From the IMG/VR virus record IMGVR_UViG_3300030060_005680, positions 1 to 50,396 of that record: a DNA stretch of 50,396 nt. The stretch is one strand, 5' to 3'. Shown here one piece after another: positions 39,679 to 47,960 of the stretch. Numbering within the stretch: position 1 is the first letter of the stretch; each line of letters opens with the position of its first letter. A model generated the notes under the pieces. That model ran no database searches and was not told the DNA's origin. It saw only the letters and a program-made list of their open reading frames with translations. The position numbers were made by a program, and so were the translations under genes. The DNA is from a virus.

Positions 39679-40705
39679 GTTTTATAAAAAGGATATCCCA
39701 GACTGTGATACAGTTGACTCTTTCCTCAGACGAGAGACTGATATTGAAGAAAGAGTCAACAACGTAAAAAGAGCCTGGGCATGGCCACACAAGATATACA
39801 GACTGGAAATGAATCTTCCAGTCAGTAACTTACAAGCTGCTGTTGAAGCAGCTTTCAGTATGTTTGGGTGGCATGGATTTTTGATAGCAAACTTTGGTGA
39901 GGGATACGGAGCATCAGATCTCCGTAGCCAAAGACTTGGTGGTCTATCTATTACATACAATCCAGACTTCAGACAATCAGATATCAATATAAACTGTCAA
40001 ACACTAGGTAACAGGAAGTTCAATCTTCCACCAGAGATGTATGCTGGTAAAAGAGGCAATGAGATATTTGAACAGGTTAATATAAAAGACTTGCGTGTTG
40101 AGTTCTTTGATCAAGTAAACAATCATGGAGCTGGCCACGCATGGGACTTCTTATACAGTAAAGATATTATCACTCATGAAGTATGGTCAAAAGAGAGATC
40201 GTATTATCATCAGTGGAAGTATAATCCAGCCGCAAAGAACCAAACCGGTAAGAACACCTATAGCGATGCTCTCGGATTTAATCGATTGACACCGGCTTGT
40301 GAATCTGGCTACCTTGGGGAAGTGTTCAGTCAGATACCTAGAACAATAGTTCGTGGTCGCATTGTGGAGATGAAGTCTGGTGATTTGCATTGGCATCGTG
40401 ACGAATCCTTCTATATGAACTTTCGTATTAACATTCCTTTGTATTTGGATAAAACAGCATACATAGCAACTGAAGATGAACAAATGCTTATGCATCCTGG
40501 CTATATGTATCATTTTGATACGGGACAACCGCATGCTGTTATAAGAAAAAAAGGAGAAATATCCAAAAGAATTAATATTATTTTGGGTGTCAGTCCTTGG
40601 TTCGATTGGAATGATGAAGACCAATCATGGGAACAGAATGAGTTCTATGGAAAGATGCATCCGGTAGAAATGTTTCATGAAGGATTGCTTGTTGACTTTG
40701 TATAG
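39668..40705 (+). CDS. Putative 2OG-Fe(II) hydroxylase (aspartyl-hydroxylase-like)
   Basis: LHWHRDESFYMNFRINIPLYLD, HPGYMYHFDTGQPHAVI and KRINIILGV show an HxD...H iron site and a closing Arg of aspartyl/asparaginyl-hydroxylase type near residues 240-310. The first 200 residues are not recognised. ATG 39668 is close to the previous stop; ATG 39659 is an alternative. It lies directly before the tmRNA. Substrate unknown; one of five such oxygenases in the window. Confidence 0.6.
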   Translation: MGFKFYKKDIPDCDTVDSFLRRETDIEERVNNVKRAWAWPHKIYRLEMNLPVSNLQAAVEAAFSMFGWHGFLIANFGEGYGASDLRSQRLGGLSITYNPDFRQSDININCQTLGNRKFNLPPEMYAGKRGNEIFEQVNIKDLRVEFFDQVNNHGAGHAWDFLYSKDIITHEVWSKERSYYHQWKYNPAAKNQTGKNTYSDALGFNRLTPACESGYLGEVFSQIPRTIVRGRIVEMKSGDLHWHRDESFYMNFRINIPLYLDKTAYIATEDEQMLMHPGYMYHFDTGQPHAVIRKKGEISKRINIILGVSPWFDWNDEDQSWEQNEFYGKMHPVEMFHEGLLVDFV

Positions 40706-40722
40706 TGTTTGAAGTATAAATA
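40692..40722 (+). promoter_or_regulatory. Overlapping sigma70-like and late promoters for the tmRNA
   Basis: TTGACT (40692-40697) and TATAAA (40715-40720) are 17 bp apart, and TATAAATA (40715-40722) at the same place is a T4-type late box. RNA would start near 40729, at the beginning of the acceptor piece. The upstream hydroxylase gene ends inside this region. Confidence 0.6.
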
Positions 40723-40727
40723 TAATG

Positions 40728-40980
40728 TGATGTTGAGGTGAACTCAAAACAATTCTGGACACCGGGGCAGTACCGGTCGGGTCCACCACAAGTACATTAA
40801 GGTGTATTTCTGATGGGCTCGAAATAGGATCGACAGGTTGACAATAGGAACACGGAGTCACAAGGCTGACCGCTTAATAGGTCAAAATAGTAAATGCAAA
40901 CGATAATTTTGCATCTGATGATTTAGCTCTTGCAGCTTAATTGATCGGGGTCCGGAGGTACCTGGCAACAGAAACCTCCA
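40728..40980 (+). ncRNA. ssrA: Circularly permuted two-piece tmRNA, alphaproteobacterial type
   Basis: The acceptor piece comes first: GGAC, T stem ACCGG/CCGGT with loop GGCAGTA (40761-40777), 3' acceptor strand CGGGTCC and ACCA (40778-40788). After a 26-nt spacer (40789-40814) the coding piece opens with GGGCTCG (40815-40821), which pairs with that acceptor strand over 7 bp including G3-U70, the alanine identity pair. The D-like region GGATCGACAGG follows. The tag starts at GCA 40896: ANDNFASDDLALAA, stop 40938-40940. A pseudoknot-like GGTCCGG...ACCTGGCAACAG...CCTCC ends it. It would rescue stalled ribosomes and tag proteins for proteolysis; ends are approximate. Confidence 0.9.
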
Positions 40981-40999
40981 CTTTATTAGGAGGAGAGGC

Positions 41000-41350
41000 A
41001 TGGTAGCAAGTCCAATAGAACTAACAGACAGTGCTAAAAACTATCTTCAAAACGCAGCTATAAATAGTGGCAAACAGTATGTCTGGTTTGGTGTTGAAGG
41101 TGGAGGATGTAGTGGATTTCAATATGCTTGGAAGTTTATCGATGATCCTGATCCATCAGATTACAAGATGAGTATTGGTAACGATCCATCTGACTTCAGA
41201 GAACTGTTTTTTGTAATAGATGTAGTTAGTGAGATGCATGTACTTGGTTCTACAATAGATTATGTTCAAGAGCTTGGTGGTTCATTTCTCAAAGTAAACA
41301 ATCCTTTGGCAACAGCAGGTTGTGGATGTGGAGAGAGCTTTAGTGTATGA
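41000..41350 (+). CDS. A-type Fe-S carrier (IscA/ErpA/HesB family)
   Basis: The three family cysteines are present: GGGCSGFQY and the C-terminal CGCG. It is 116 residues, the usual length, with the FxxD/DVVS stretch between. A-type carriers pass [4Fe-4S] clusters to target proteins. AGGAGG precedes the ATG, and the gene overlaps the next by ATGA. Homologues are known in marine phages. With eight radical SAM proteins in this window, a role in maturing them is plausible. Confidence 0.9.
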   Translation: MVASPIELTDSAKNYLQNAAINSGKQYVWFGVEGGGCSGFQYAWKFIDDPDPSDYKMSIGNDPSDFRELFFVIDVVSEMHVLGSTIDYVQELGGSFLKVNNPLATAGCGCGESFSV

Positions 41351-42150
41351 TAACAATTAATTGGAAGGGCAAGATAGGTTATGGTGACATAATCTCGCCT
41401 CTTTGTTATGCTCATAATATGGCACAGAAAAATTGTGATGACGTCACCTTACATATGCACTGGATGCACAAACGAGGTGAAAAGTTCAAACCAGAAGATG
41501 CAGATACATTAGACGTTAAGTTCAAATATTTGTGGTCTATATGTAAACCCATCAACTATCATCAAGTTTATCTCAAACAATCTTTTGGTAAAGAGATAAG
41601 TTACAATCACGACAATTATGATGACGAATCAAATTTTCATAACTTGTGGTGGTCAAGAATAAAGAATCTATCTATCAATAAACCATATGTTGTACTTAAC
41701 ACTACAGCATCACACAAACAACAGTTCGAGGAATATGATCCGGGGAAACAATGGAAGGATCCAGTTGGACTAGACAAATGGAGACAAATTGAAAACCTTA
41801 TTACAACGAAGTGGGGCATGGATGTGGTCCATTGTGACTACACCGATGCCATTGCAGATGCGGTTGATAAATATAAGAAGGCATTTTTGGCTGTAGGTTA
41901 TCACGGATCTACTGCATGGGTGGCAAGATATACTCGTACACCTATGCTATTGTATTCAACAAAGAAGATTACTAAGAAAGCGTTTCCTTGGGCATTAGTA
42001 AAGTCCAAGTATGAGCACGGTGACTTCGAATCTATAAACCCTTATGAAATCAGAGAGAAGGGTATAGAACGGATTAGAGAATTGGAGAAACAACTTGAAA
42101 TATACCTCAACACTCCCAATATTCATAGGTTACGAGGAAAGAGAACATGA
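41347..42150 (+). CDS. GT-B-like glycosyltransferase
   Basis: GKIGYGDIISPLCYAHNMA near the start and FLAVGYHGSTAWVARYTRTPMLLYS near the end look like the N- and C-terminal Rossmann domains of a GT9-like heptosyl/ADP-sugar transferase. No exact catalytic residue can be named. It overlaps the A-type carrier by 4 nt and the next transferase by 56 nt. It may decorate phage or host glycans. Confidence 0.5.
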   Translation: MITINWKGKIGYGDIISPLCYAHNMAQKNCDDVTLHMHWMHKRGEKFKPEDADTLDVKFKYLWSICKPINYHQVYLKQSFGKEISYNHDNYDDESNFHNLWWSRIKNLSINKPYVVLNTTASHKQQFEEYDPGKQWKDPVGLDKWRQIENLITTKWGMDVVHCDYTDAIADAVDKYKKAFLAVGYHGSTAWVARYTRTPMLLYSTKKITKKAFPWALVKSKYEHGDFESINPYEIREKGIERIRELEKQLEIYLNTPNIHRLRGKRT

Positions 42151-42862
42151 TGCATACGAGGTATGCAAGTTCTCAATAGAATATCAAAACCGACGAAGAA
42201 AAGAAACAGGAACTTGGGCATGGGATGATCATCCAGATATTGTCCAGCTAAGATCAAAAAGCATACCTGAATACAATCGTAATCATGGTGAGCCTCAATC
42301 TACTGACTTTACATTTACTAGATTTTGGGTTCCATATATGTGTGACTTCAAAGGATTCAGTATGTTTGTTGATTGTGATTTCTTGTTCCTATCATCTCCA
42401 TATGAACTTGTCAATGAGATTGATACAAGTAAAGCTGTCAGTGTAGTTAAACATCCAGAGTATATACCTCTTGGTGATATCAAGATGGATGGTATTGCTC
42501 AGCATAGATCGTTTAGAAAGAACTGGGCTTCATTAATGATTTTCAACAACGAACACCCAAAGAATCAAATACTGAAACCTGACTATCTCAATGATCATTT
42601 ACCTGGTTTGGACTTTCATCATCTTAAATGGTTAGATGATGATGACATTGGTTCACTACCTATGGAGTGGAATTGTTTAGATCAATACTACCATCTGGCT
42701 GATCCAAAAGCAATACATTATACAGAAGGTGGTCCTTGGTTTGTTGATATGACAGCAGAAAAGACACATCCGTTTCACAATACAAGATATGGACTAGAAT
42801 GGGTAAGATTTAAAGCTAGGTTTGATGATGCTATGTGTAACGATCACACTACAGATGTATAA
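42095..42862 (+). CDS. GT-A glycosyltransferase with DxD (GT8-like)
   Basis: SMFVDCDFLFL carries a DxD motif for the metal-bound nucleotide sugar, with LPIFIGYEEREHDAYEV near the N-terminus. The start is TTG 42095 with GGAG 8 nt before it. It is 255 residues. Together with its neighbours it forms a cassette of three glycosyltransferases. The acceptor is unknown; capsule-like virion or host O-antigen sugars are possible. Confidence 0.65.
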   Translation: MKYTSTLPIFIGYEEREHDAYEVCKFSIEYQNRRRKETGTWAWDDHPDIVQLRSKSIPEYNRNHGEPQSTDFTFTRFWVPYMCDFKGFSMFVDCDFLFLSSPYELVNEIDTSKAVSVVKHPEYIPLGDIKMDGIAQHRSFRKNWASLMIFNNEHPKNQILKPDYLNDHLPGLDFHHLKWLDDDDIGSLPMEWNCLDQYYHLADPKAIHYTEGGPWFVDMTAEKTHPFHNTRYGLEWVRFKARFDDAMCNDHTTDV

Positions 42863-42864
42863 TC

Positions 42865-43689
42865 ATGGATGAGCCTGATGAGTGGTTTGATGATATATCA
42901 TGGAACTTCAATGATACAAATGACATCACCATATCACTAACATATTATGGTCAAGTAGATAAGCTAATACATCATTGCGAGTTCTTTTCTGGTATGACCG
43001 ACTGGTTAAAGAACCACATTACAGTACAGTTTATTAATGATGCTGCTCCAGATCAAGGTATATTTGAAGACATATGTCATGCATATAAACACAGATTTAA
43101 GCTGAAATCTTACACTATAAAACAAGACATTGGATTCAATAATCATGGTTGTAGGAATCTTGCAATGCTACAATCAGAGACTCATTGGAATTGGTTGATT
43201 GATATTGATGTATTCTTTACCGAAGAATTGCTACAAGCAATGACCAGTACTCATCTAGAGAACAATCAATTTTATGTGTTCAAAGTACGGTTTGACCACT
43301 ATGATAACCCAGAAGACTATGAGTTATTTGATGAAAAGAAGCTGTTAAAATGGGTTGCACATCCTAATGTTTGGCTTATAAACAAGCCATGTTTCTGGTC
43401 TACCGGTGGATATGATATGGAATTTGCTGGTATGAGACATGGTGATAAAGAGTTTTTTCAGGCTATTGATAAGAAGAAATACGAACATTTTCTCTTTCAT
43501 CCATTGCTTGAAGAGGAGTATGATATCCATGTTCAGATGCCAAATAGGACAAAGTCTTATTTGAACCAGATAACTGAGCATGTAGGTCATTTACAAAAAT
43601 GTGTTGACTTTGTCAAGAAAAGGAACGATAATAAAGAACGTAAGCACAAGAAGCGCTTACTTTGTTTTGATTGGCAAAGGAATGTATAA
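42865..43689 (+). CDS. GT2-like glycosyltransferase
   Basis: LIDIDVFF has a DxD-like motif and STGGYDMEFAGMRHGDKEFF is a C-terminal G-D-x-E/D-F region typical of GT2/GT27-like enzymes. The basic C-terminus ends CFDWQRNV. It is 274 residues and starts shortly after the previous stop. Substrate unknown. Confidence 0.65.
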   Translation: MDEPDEWFDDISWNFNDTNDITISLTYYGQVDKLIHHCEFFSGMTDWLKNHITVQFINDAAPDQGIFEDICHAYKHRFKLKSYTIKQDIGFNNHGCRNLAMLQSETHWNWLIDIDVFFTEELLQAMTSTHLENNQFYVFKVRFDHYDNPEDYELFDEKKLLKWVAHPNVWLINKPCFWSTGGYDMEFAGMRHGDKEFFQAIDKKKYEHFLFHPLLEEEYDIHVQMPNRTKSYLNQITEHVGHLQKCVDFVKKRNDNKERKHKKRLLCFDWQRNV

Positions 43690-44228
43690 TGTTGAAGAGA
43701 GTGACAATCGTGACTGCATTAGGTGTTACTTTGTGGTCTGGAGCATTAGTATCAGCTAGTGAGCCGATTACAGATGCAGAACACAAACAAAGATTCTGTA
43801 TGGCAGAAGCTCTATTCTTTGAAGCTGGTAACCAGCCTATGATAGGAATATTAGGTGCTGCTGAAGTTATATTGAATAGAGTTAAGAGTGATAGATGGCC
43901 AGACACTGTATGTGATGTGGTACATCAAGGTCCACTGAATAAGTGGTGGCAGAAGAGAGGTAAAACAGTTCCTGTCAAATGGAAGTGTCAGTTTACATAT
44001 TGGTGTGATGGCAAAAGCGATGATGTATCCAACATTGTTGGTACCAAGACTTGGGCTAAGGTTATCAAAGCTGTGAACTTTATTTACAGTCAGTTTGGAA
44101 AATTACAACGTGATGGCATATCAATTACTAATGGTGCTACTCACTATCATACAACAAAAGTCAATCCAAGATGGGGACAACTATTGGAACATACAATTAC
44201 AATTCAAGATCATAAGTTTTTTCGATGA
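43689..44228 (+). CDS. SleB-type cell wall hydrolase with signal peptide
   Basis: A signal peptide (MLKRVTIVTALGVTLWSGALVSA) is followed by FCMAEALFFEAGNQPMIGILGAAEVILNRVKS, the catalytic Glu region of SleB/CwlJ-type (Hydrolase_2) enzymes that cut peptidoglycan. The start is ATG 43689, with AAAGGA before it, in the previous stop (TAATG). Exported form suggests a role in lysis or in reshaping the cell wall, or an exolysin-like activity. Confidence 0.8.
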   Translation: MLKRVTIVTALGVTLWSGALVSASEPITDAEHKQRFCMAEALFFEAGNQPMIGILGAAEVILNRVKSDRWPDTVCDVVHQGPLNKWWQKRGKTVPVKWKCQFTYWCDGKSDDVSNIVGTKTWAKVIKAVNFIYSQFGKLQRDGISITNGATHYHTTKVNPRWGQLLEHTITIQDHKFFR

Positions 44229-44461
44229 TAGAGTTAAAGATAAATACTCCATCTCAGTTCGCTATGGAAATTGAAAAGATAGTCAAAGATAAATCTATTG
44301 AATATCTTGATGCTGTAATGTACTACGTTGAGAAGAATGGTATAGAGGTTGAGACTGCTGCTTCATTAATCAAGAGTAGTCAAATTCTAAAAGCTAAGAT
44401 TGCAACAGAAGCTGAAGACCTTCGGCTTCTAAAAACAAAAGGAGCTCGCTTACCATTATGA
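44225..44461 (+). CDS. 33: Late transcription co-activator gp33
   Basis: The 78-residue product matches marine T4-like gp33 (MIELKINTPSQFAMEIEKIV...YLDAVMYYVEKNGIEVETAASLI). In T4, gp33 bridges RNA polymerase and the sliding clamp to activate late promoters with gp55; this agrees with TATAAATA boxes found in the window. It overlaps SleB-type and gp59 genes by 4 nt each. The order 33-59-32 is that of T4 relatives. Confidence 0.85.
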   Translation: MIELKINTPSQFAMEIEKIVKDKSIEYLDAVMYYVEKNGIEVETAASLIKSSQILKAKIATEAEDLRLLKTKGARLPL

Positions 44462-45036
44462 ATGCTCATGAAACATATCAGAAATATATGGCACTGAAAA
44501 GACACTTCACGTCAGATTATGATATTTTCAAGTACAATGGCAAAGTAAAAAATACAGAACACTCTAGGTTTGAAGTTAGAAGAGATAAGATGTTCTTTCA
44601 TAAGTTATCTAAGTTGAAGAACCCAGATGACTTTATGTTAGCTAATATGTTGCAGAACATTAACTTCTGGCCTGGTGATATAAACAATATGGAGACTCAT
44701 GCTGTCTATGCTAACTGGCAAAAAAGACAACAGAGTATGTCATATATGTTCAAACAAGACCTCATGAAGTTGAAAGAATCATATGATGAGAATATTTTAA
44801 CTAAGGGTGATACACATCCTTATCTTATGAGGTTAGTTATTAGAGAAGATGTTGGTGTCGAGACTATGATAGTCATGAATGAACTAACACCCTTCTTTGA
44901 TTACTGGACCAAAAAACTTGGTCTGGATATGGTCTGGCAAGACCTACACAAGAAAGCTGAGAAATATAAGCCTTTCTTTATAAATACTGTTGACTTATCA
45001 AAGTATAAGTCGTATATTATGGAACGCTTTGAATAA
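44458..45036 (+). CDS. 59: Helicase loader gp59
   Basis: A 192-residue basic helical protein with the marine T4-like gp59 pattern (ETYQKYMALKRHFTSDYDIFKYNGKVK ... NFWPGDINN). T4 gp59 loads the gp41 helicase on gp32-coated forks. It is shorter than T4's 217. It overlaps gp33 by 4 nt and carries promoter-like boxes for gp32 near its end. Confidence 0.85.
   Translation: MNAHETYQKYMALKRHFTSDYDIFKYNGKVKNTEHSRFEVRRDKMFFHKLSKLKNPDDFMLANMLQNINFWPGDINNMETHAVYANWQKRQQSMSYMFKQDLMKLKESYDENILTKGDTHPYLMRLVIREDVGVETMIVMNELTPFFDYWTKKLGLDMVWQDLHKKAEKYKPFFINTVDLSKYKSYIMERFE
44979..45018 (+). promoter_or_regulatory. Nested late box and TTGACT-N17-TATATT promoter before gp32
   Basis: TATAAATA (44979-44986) and, just after it, TTGACT (44990-44995) 17 bp before TATATT (45013-45018) lie within gp59. 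Both would drive gp32. A late box inside gp59 recalls T4 gene 32 regulation, but chance cannot be excluded. Confidence 0.5.
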
Positions 45037-45075
45037 AACGTATACATCGCATATATCGCACATAAGGAGAAACAT

Positions 45076-45981
45076 ATGTCGCTTGCACAATGGAAGAAGA
45101 AGAACTCTACGTCTAATATAGATAAATTGACTGAAGAGTTAAGTAAACTCACTGATAAAGGTCCACGTCGTGATGACGATGGGTTCTGGAAACCTGAAGT
45201 AGATAAGTCTGGTAATGGCTCTGCTATTATTAGATTCTTACCATCTCCAGATTCAGATGTACCCTTTGTACGTATCTGGGATCATGGATTCCAAGGTCCT
45301 GGTGGATGGTTCATTGAGAAATCACTAACCACTATCAATCAAGCCTGTCCTATTTCTGAGTATAACTCTATGCTGTGGAACTCTGGTACAGAAGCTGATA
45401 AGACGTTTGTTCGTACTAAGACTAAACGTCGACTATCCTTTATCTCTAACATAGTTGTGATTAAGGATCCTTCACGACCTGAGAATGAAGGGCAAGTATT
45501 CTTGTATAAGTTTGGCAAGAAAATCTTTGATAAGATCAATGATGCTGCTATGCCTGAGTTTGATGATGAGGAAAAGGTTGATGCATTCTCTCTTGGAGAA
45601 GGTGCTAACTTTAGACTCAAGATTCGTAATGTAGAAGGATATCGTAACTATGATAAGTCTGAGTTTGACTCACCTTCTGAGATTCCAGAAGACGACTTAG
45701 AAGGTATCTACAATCAATTGAAGCCTTTACAGGAACTTGTAGATCCTAAGAACTTTAAGTCTTACGATGAACTTAAAACAAAGCTCTATAGAGTTCTTGC
45801 TTTAGGTGGCGGTGAGACTGCTAATACAATAACTGCTGATGAGTTGTCTGAAGTTAAACAGGCTCCTGCACCAGCAGCAGCACCATCACAACCAGCTGCT
45901 GCGTCAGCTCCATGGGATGAACAATCCAATGATGATGACGACGATGGTCTATCTTTCTTTAAGAAGCTGGCAGACGAATAG
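45076..45981 (+). CDS. 32: Single-stranded DNA-binding protein gp32
   Basis: The 301-residue product shows the gp32 layout: an N-terminal cooperativity region (LAQWKKKNSTSNIDKLTEEL), the OB core (IIRFLPSPDSDVPFVRIWDHGF), and an acidic Asp-rich C-terminal tail (NDDDDDGLSFF). It coats single strands in replication and works with gp59 and Rnh. Oddity: the zinc-site CPxC of T4-like gp32 reads CPIS (second Cys replaced), so the zinc ribbon is probably lost. AAGGAG precedes the ATG. Confidence 0.9.
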   Translation: MSLAQWKKKNSTSNIDKLTEELSKLTDKGPRRDDDGFWKPEVDKSGNGSAIIRFLPSPDSDVPFVRIWDHGFQGPGGWFIEKSLTTINQACPISEYNSMLWNSGTEADKTFVRTKTKRRLSFISNIVVIKDPSRPENEGQVFLYKFGKKIFDKINDAAMPEFDDEEKVDAFSLGEGANFRLKIRNVEGYRNYDKSEFDSPSEIPEDDLEGIYNQLKPLQELVDPKNFKSYDELKTKLYRVLALGGGETANTITADELSEVKQAPAPAAAPSQPAAASAPWDEQSNDDDDDGLSFFKKLADE

Positions 45982-45991
45982 TCAACTGAAT

Positions 45992-46016
45992 GGTATGGGG
46001 CTTATAGTCCCATACC
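45992..46016. terminator. Bidirectional hairpin between convergent gp32 and tail genes
   Basis: GGTATGGGGC (45992-46001) pairs with GTCCCATACC (46007-46016) around TTATA: a 10-bp stem. It overlaps the stop region of the minus-strand gene. No long U-run follows, so termination may be weak or factor-dependent. Confidence 0.5.
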
Positions 46017-47960
46017 ATAGGCTATCTTAGCGCCTATCTTAGGCATATCCCCATCAGACTTAACAACAACTACCTGGCTTGATCCGCCACCACCTTCACC
46101 AGAAATATTATTCTGCGTATCGCCTTCTTTGTTGATTGTAATGTTGTTAGTACCACTAGCTGCTGCTTGTTGTCTTGCAGCTTGGTTAACCATTGCAGCC
46201 TTTTGAGATGTAGCAGCTGCTGCTATTCTTTGACCTTGTGCAGCTGGACCAGGAGCTGATACAGATGGTGTGTTTAGTGCTTCACGAGCTTCAGGACTCA
46301 TTGTAGCGCTCATTGGACCAGGTTTAGCTTGACCAGGTCCACCAGCACTTCTTCCTGATGGTGTACCAGGAGCACCAGCTCTACCAGGCGTTCCGGCTGC
46401 ACCAGTACCAGCAGCACCAGCTGTACCAGGCGCTGCAGTTGCACCAGCACCAGCAGCATAACCTCCACCAGGAGATGGCTTAGCACCTTCCATTGGTGCC
46501 GACATAGCATCAACTCCTGGAGCTCCAGACATTGGTTTACTACCTGGAGCTACATTACCTGATTTTTTTGCAAGTTCAGCTTTAGCTTTCTCACCTTGCT
46601 CACCTCCCATGAAGCCTTCTAATATATTTAAGATACCATTCTTATCAACTGGTTTTCCATCAAATAAGTAGTCGGCAAGTTGTGGACCAATAAGACCTCT
46701 GCCAATGGCATCGCCACCAACATAAGCTACAGCACCACCTATCAATCCACCAACAAATGTTCCAGCCAATGGAATAACTGATAGAAGTGATGCACCTATT
46801 ATTGCTCCAAAAATAGCTGCAACCGTTCCAGTTACAAGACCTGCAATGATATTAGTTATTTCTTGTCTTTTTTGCTCATCTGTTTTTGAAGGATCTCCAA
46901 GTACCTCAGCGCTCTCAATTGCTGCAAAGACAGGACCTAATAGTGCTCCTATAACTGGTATAGCTTTTGTAATTGCTTTCAATGCTTTTACTTTAGCCAA
47001 CATCTTAACTATCATTTGGCTCTTTTTTGCTACTTGTTTGATAGCAGAAGGCTTTGACATGGGTGTAGATGATGGGCGTGCTTGGCCAGGTCCACCACCA
47101 CCAGAAGGACTAGGAAAAAGATTAGGCACTCTAGAAGGTGCCGGTGTCTTTTGAGTAGCTTGCGCTAGTTTTTTATTGGTAGCTTGTGTTTTTGTTGCTT
47201 TATCTGTATAACCACCACCTTTAGCTGGTTCTAATCCAGCTCTTGTTAGTTGTTTTGGTGATAGCTTTGAAGTTTCTTTTATTAATGATTGTCTTGTGTT
47301 TGGTTTAGCTGTTTTCTTTGGTGTTTTATCAAGATCGTCCGCATCAACTTTTGGTGTACCCGGTAAAAGTTTGGTAATACCTGCCATAGATTTGGAAATA
47401 AAATTTCTAGTACCTGTAACAGATTTGGTAATAAAATTTTTAGTGCCTTCAAAAATACTCTTTGTAGAAGCCTGTAGCCTTTTAAATGTCATTGCAACAC
47501 CAATTCCAGCACCAGATACAAGAGATGTTATGTTCTCATCTATGAACTCTGAAGTTGCATTTTTGAATGCTTCAATTTCTTTTTTAAATGCTTCTTGTAG
47601 ACCACCTAAGAATCCTTTGAGGAAGTCTGCAATCTCTTTGGTAAATGCTAGACCCAATGCTGCTAGTGCACCATAGTCTAATAATTTATTTCCTGTTGTT
47701 ACTGGTAAGTTTGGAGCTTTGTCAACTAGACCACCTACACCAGTACCAGTTGGTTTTGCACCAGCTCTTTCTTTGAGACCTTCTCTTGCTGCTTCAGCTG
47801 AAGTTGTACCTGCTTTCTCGCGACTAGTCAAATCCTTTGGGCCAGAAGGCATAGGTTTAGCGCGTTCGGGATTAAGTTTATTTCCCAATACAGCTGTATT
47901 TCTTGCAACCCTTCCAGAAATTTCTACAAGGGTTTCGTTTACTTCAGCAAGAGTTGACAT
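46002..47960 (-). CDS. Probable tail tape measure / structural protein with Gly-Pro-rich region
   Basis: A 652-residue protein with an Ala/Lys-rich N-terminal half, strongly hydrophobic segments (GALAALGLAFTKEIADFL; VTGTVAAIFGAIIGASLL; GTFVGGLIGGAVAYVGG), and a C-terminal third rich in Gly, Ala and Pro (collagen-like GTAGAAG, GAPGTPSG). Large hydrophobic Gly-rich proteins downstream of gp26-like chaperones are usually tape measure proteins (T4 gp29 type). It follows the small EF-hand membrane gene. It could instead be a tail fibre or internal protein. Confidence 0.45.
   Translation of the reverse strand: MSTLAEVNETLVEISGRVARNTAVLGNKLNPERAKPMPSGPKDLTSREKAGTTSAEAAREGLKERAGAKPTGTGVGGLVDKAPNLPVTTGNKLLDYGALAALGLAFTKEIADFLKGFLGGLQEAFKKEIEAFKNATSEFIDENITSLVSGAGIGVAMTFKRLQASTKSIFEGTKNFITKSVTGTRNFISKSMAGITKLLPGTPKVDADDLDKTPKKTAKPNTRQSLIKETSKLSPKQLTRAGLEPAKGGGYTDKATKTQATNKKLAQATQKTPAPSRVPNLFPSPSGGGGPGQARPSSTPMSKPSAIKQVAKKSQMIVKMLAKVKALKAITKAIPVIGALLGPVFAAIESAEVLGDPSKTDEQKRQEITNIIAGLVTGTVAAIFGAIIGASLLSVIPLAGTFVGGLIGGAVAYVGGDAIGRGLIGPQLADYLFDGKPVDKNGILNILEGFMGGEQGEKAKAELAKKSGNVAPGSKPMSGAPGVDAMSAPMEGAKPSPGGGYAAGAGATAAPGTAGAAGTGAAGTPGRAGAPGTPSGRSAGGPGQAKPGPMSATMSPEAREALNTPSVSAPGPAAQGQRIAAAATSQKAAMVNQAARQQAAASGTNNITINKEGDTQNNISGEGGGGSSQVVVVKSDGDMPKIGAKIAYGMGL

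Noticed and set aside
41059-41066. TATAAATA inside the A-type carrier gene
   Set aside because: Lies in coding sequence with no sign of a start for a new transcript; matches to an 8-mer this AT-rich are expected several times by chance in 50 kb on two strands.
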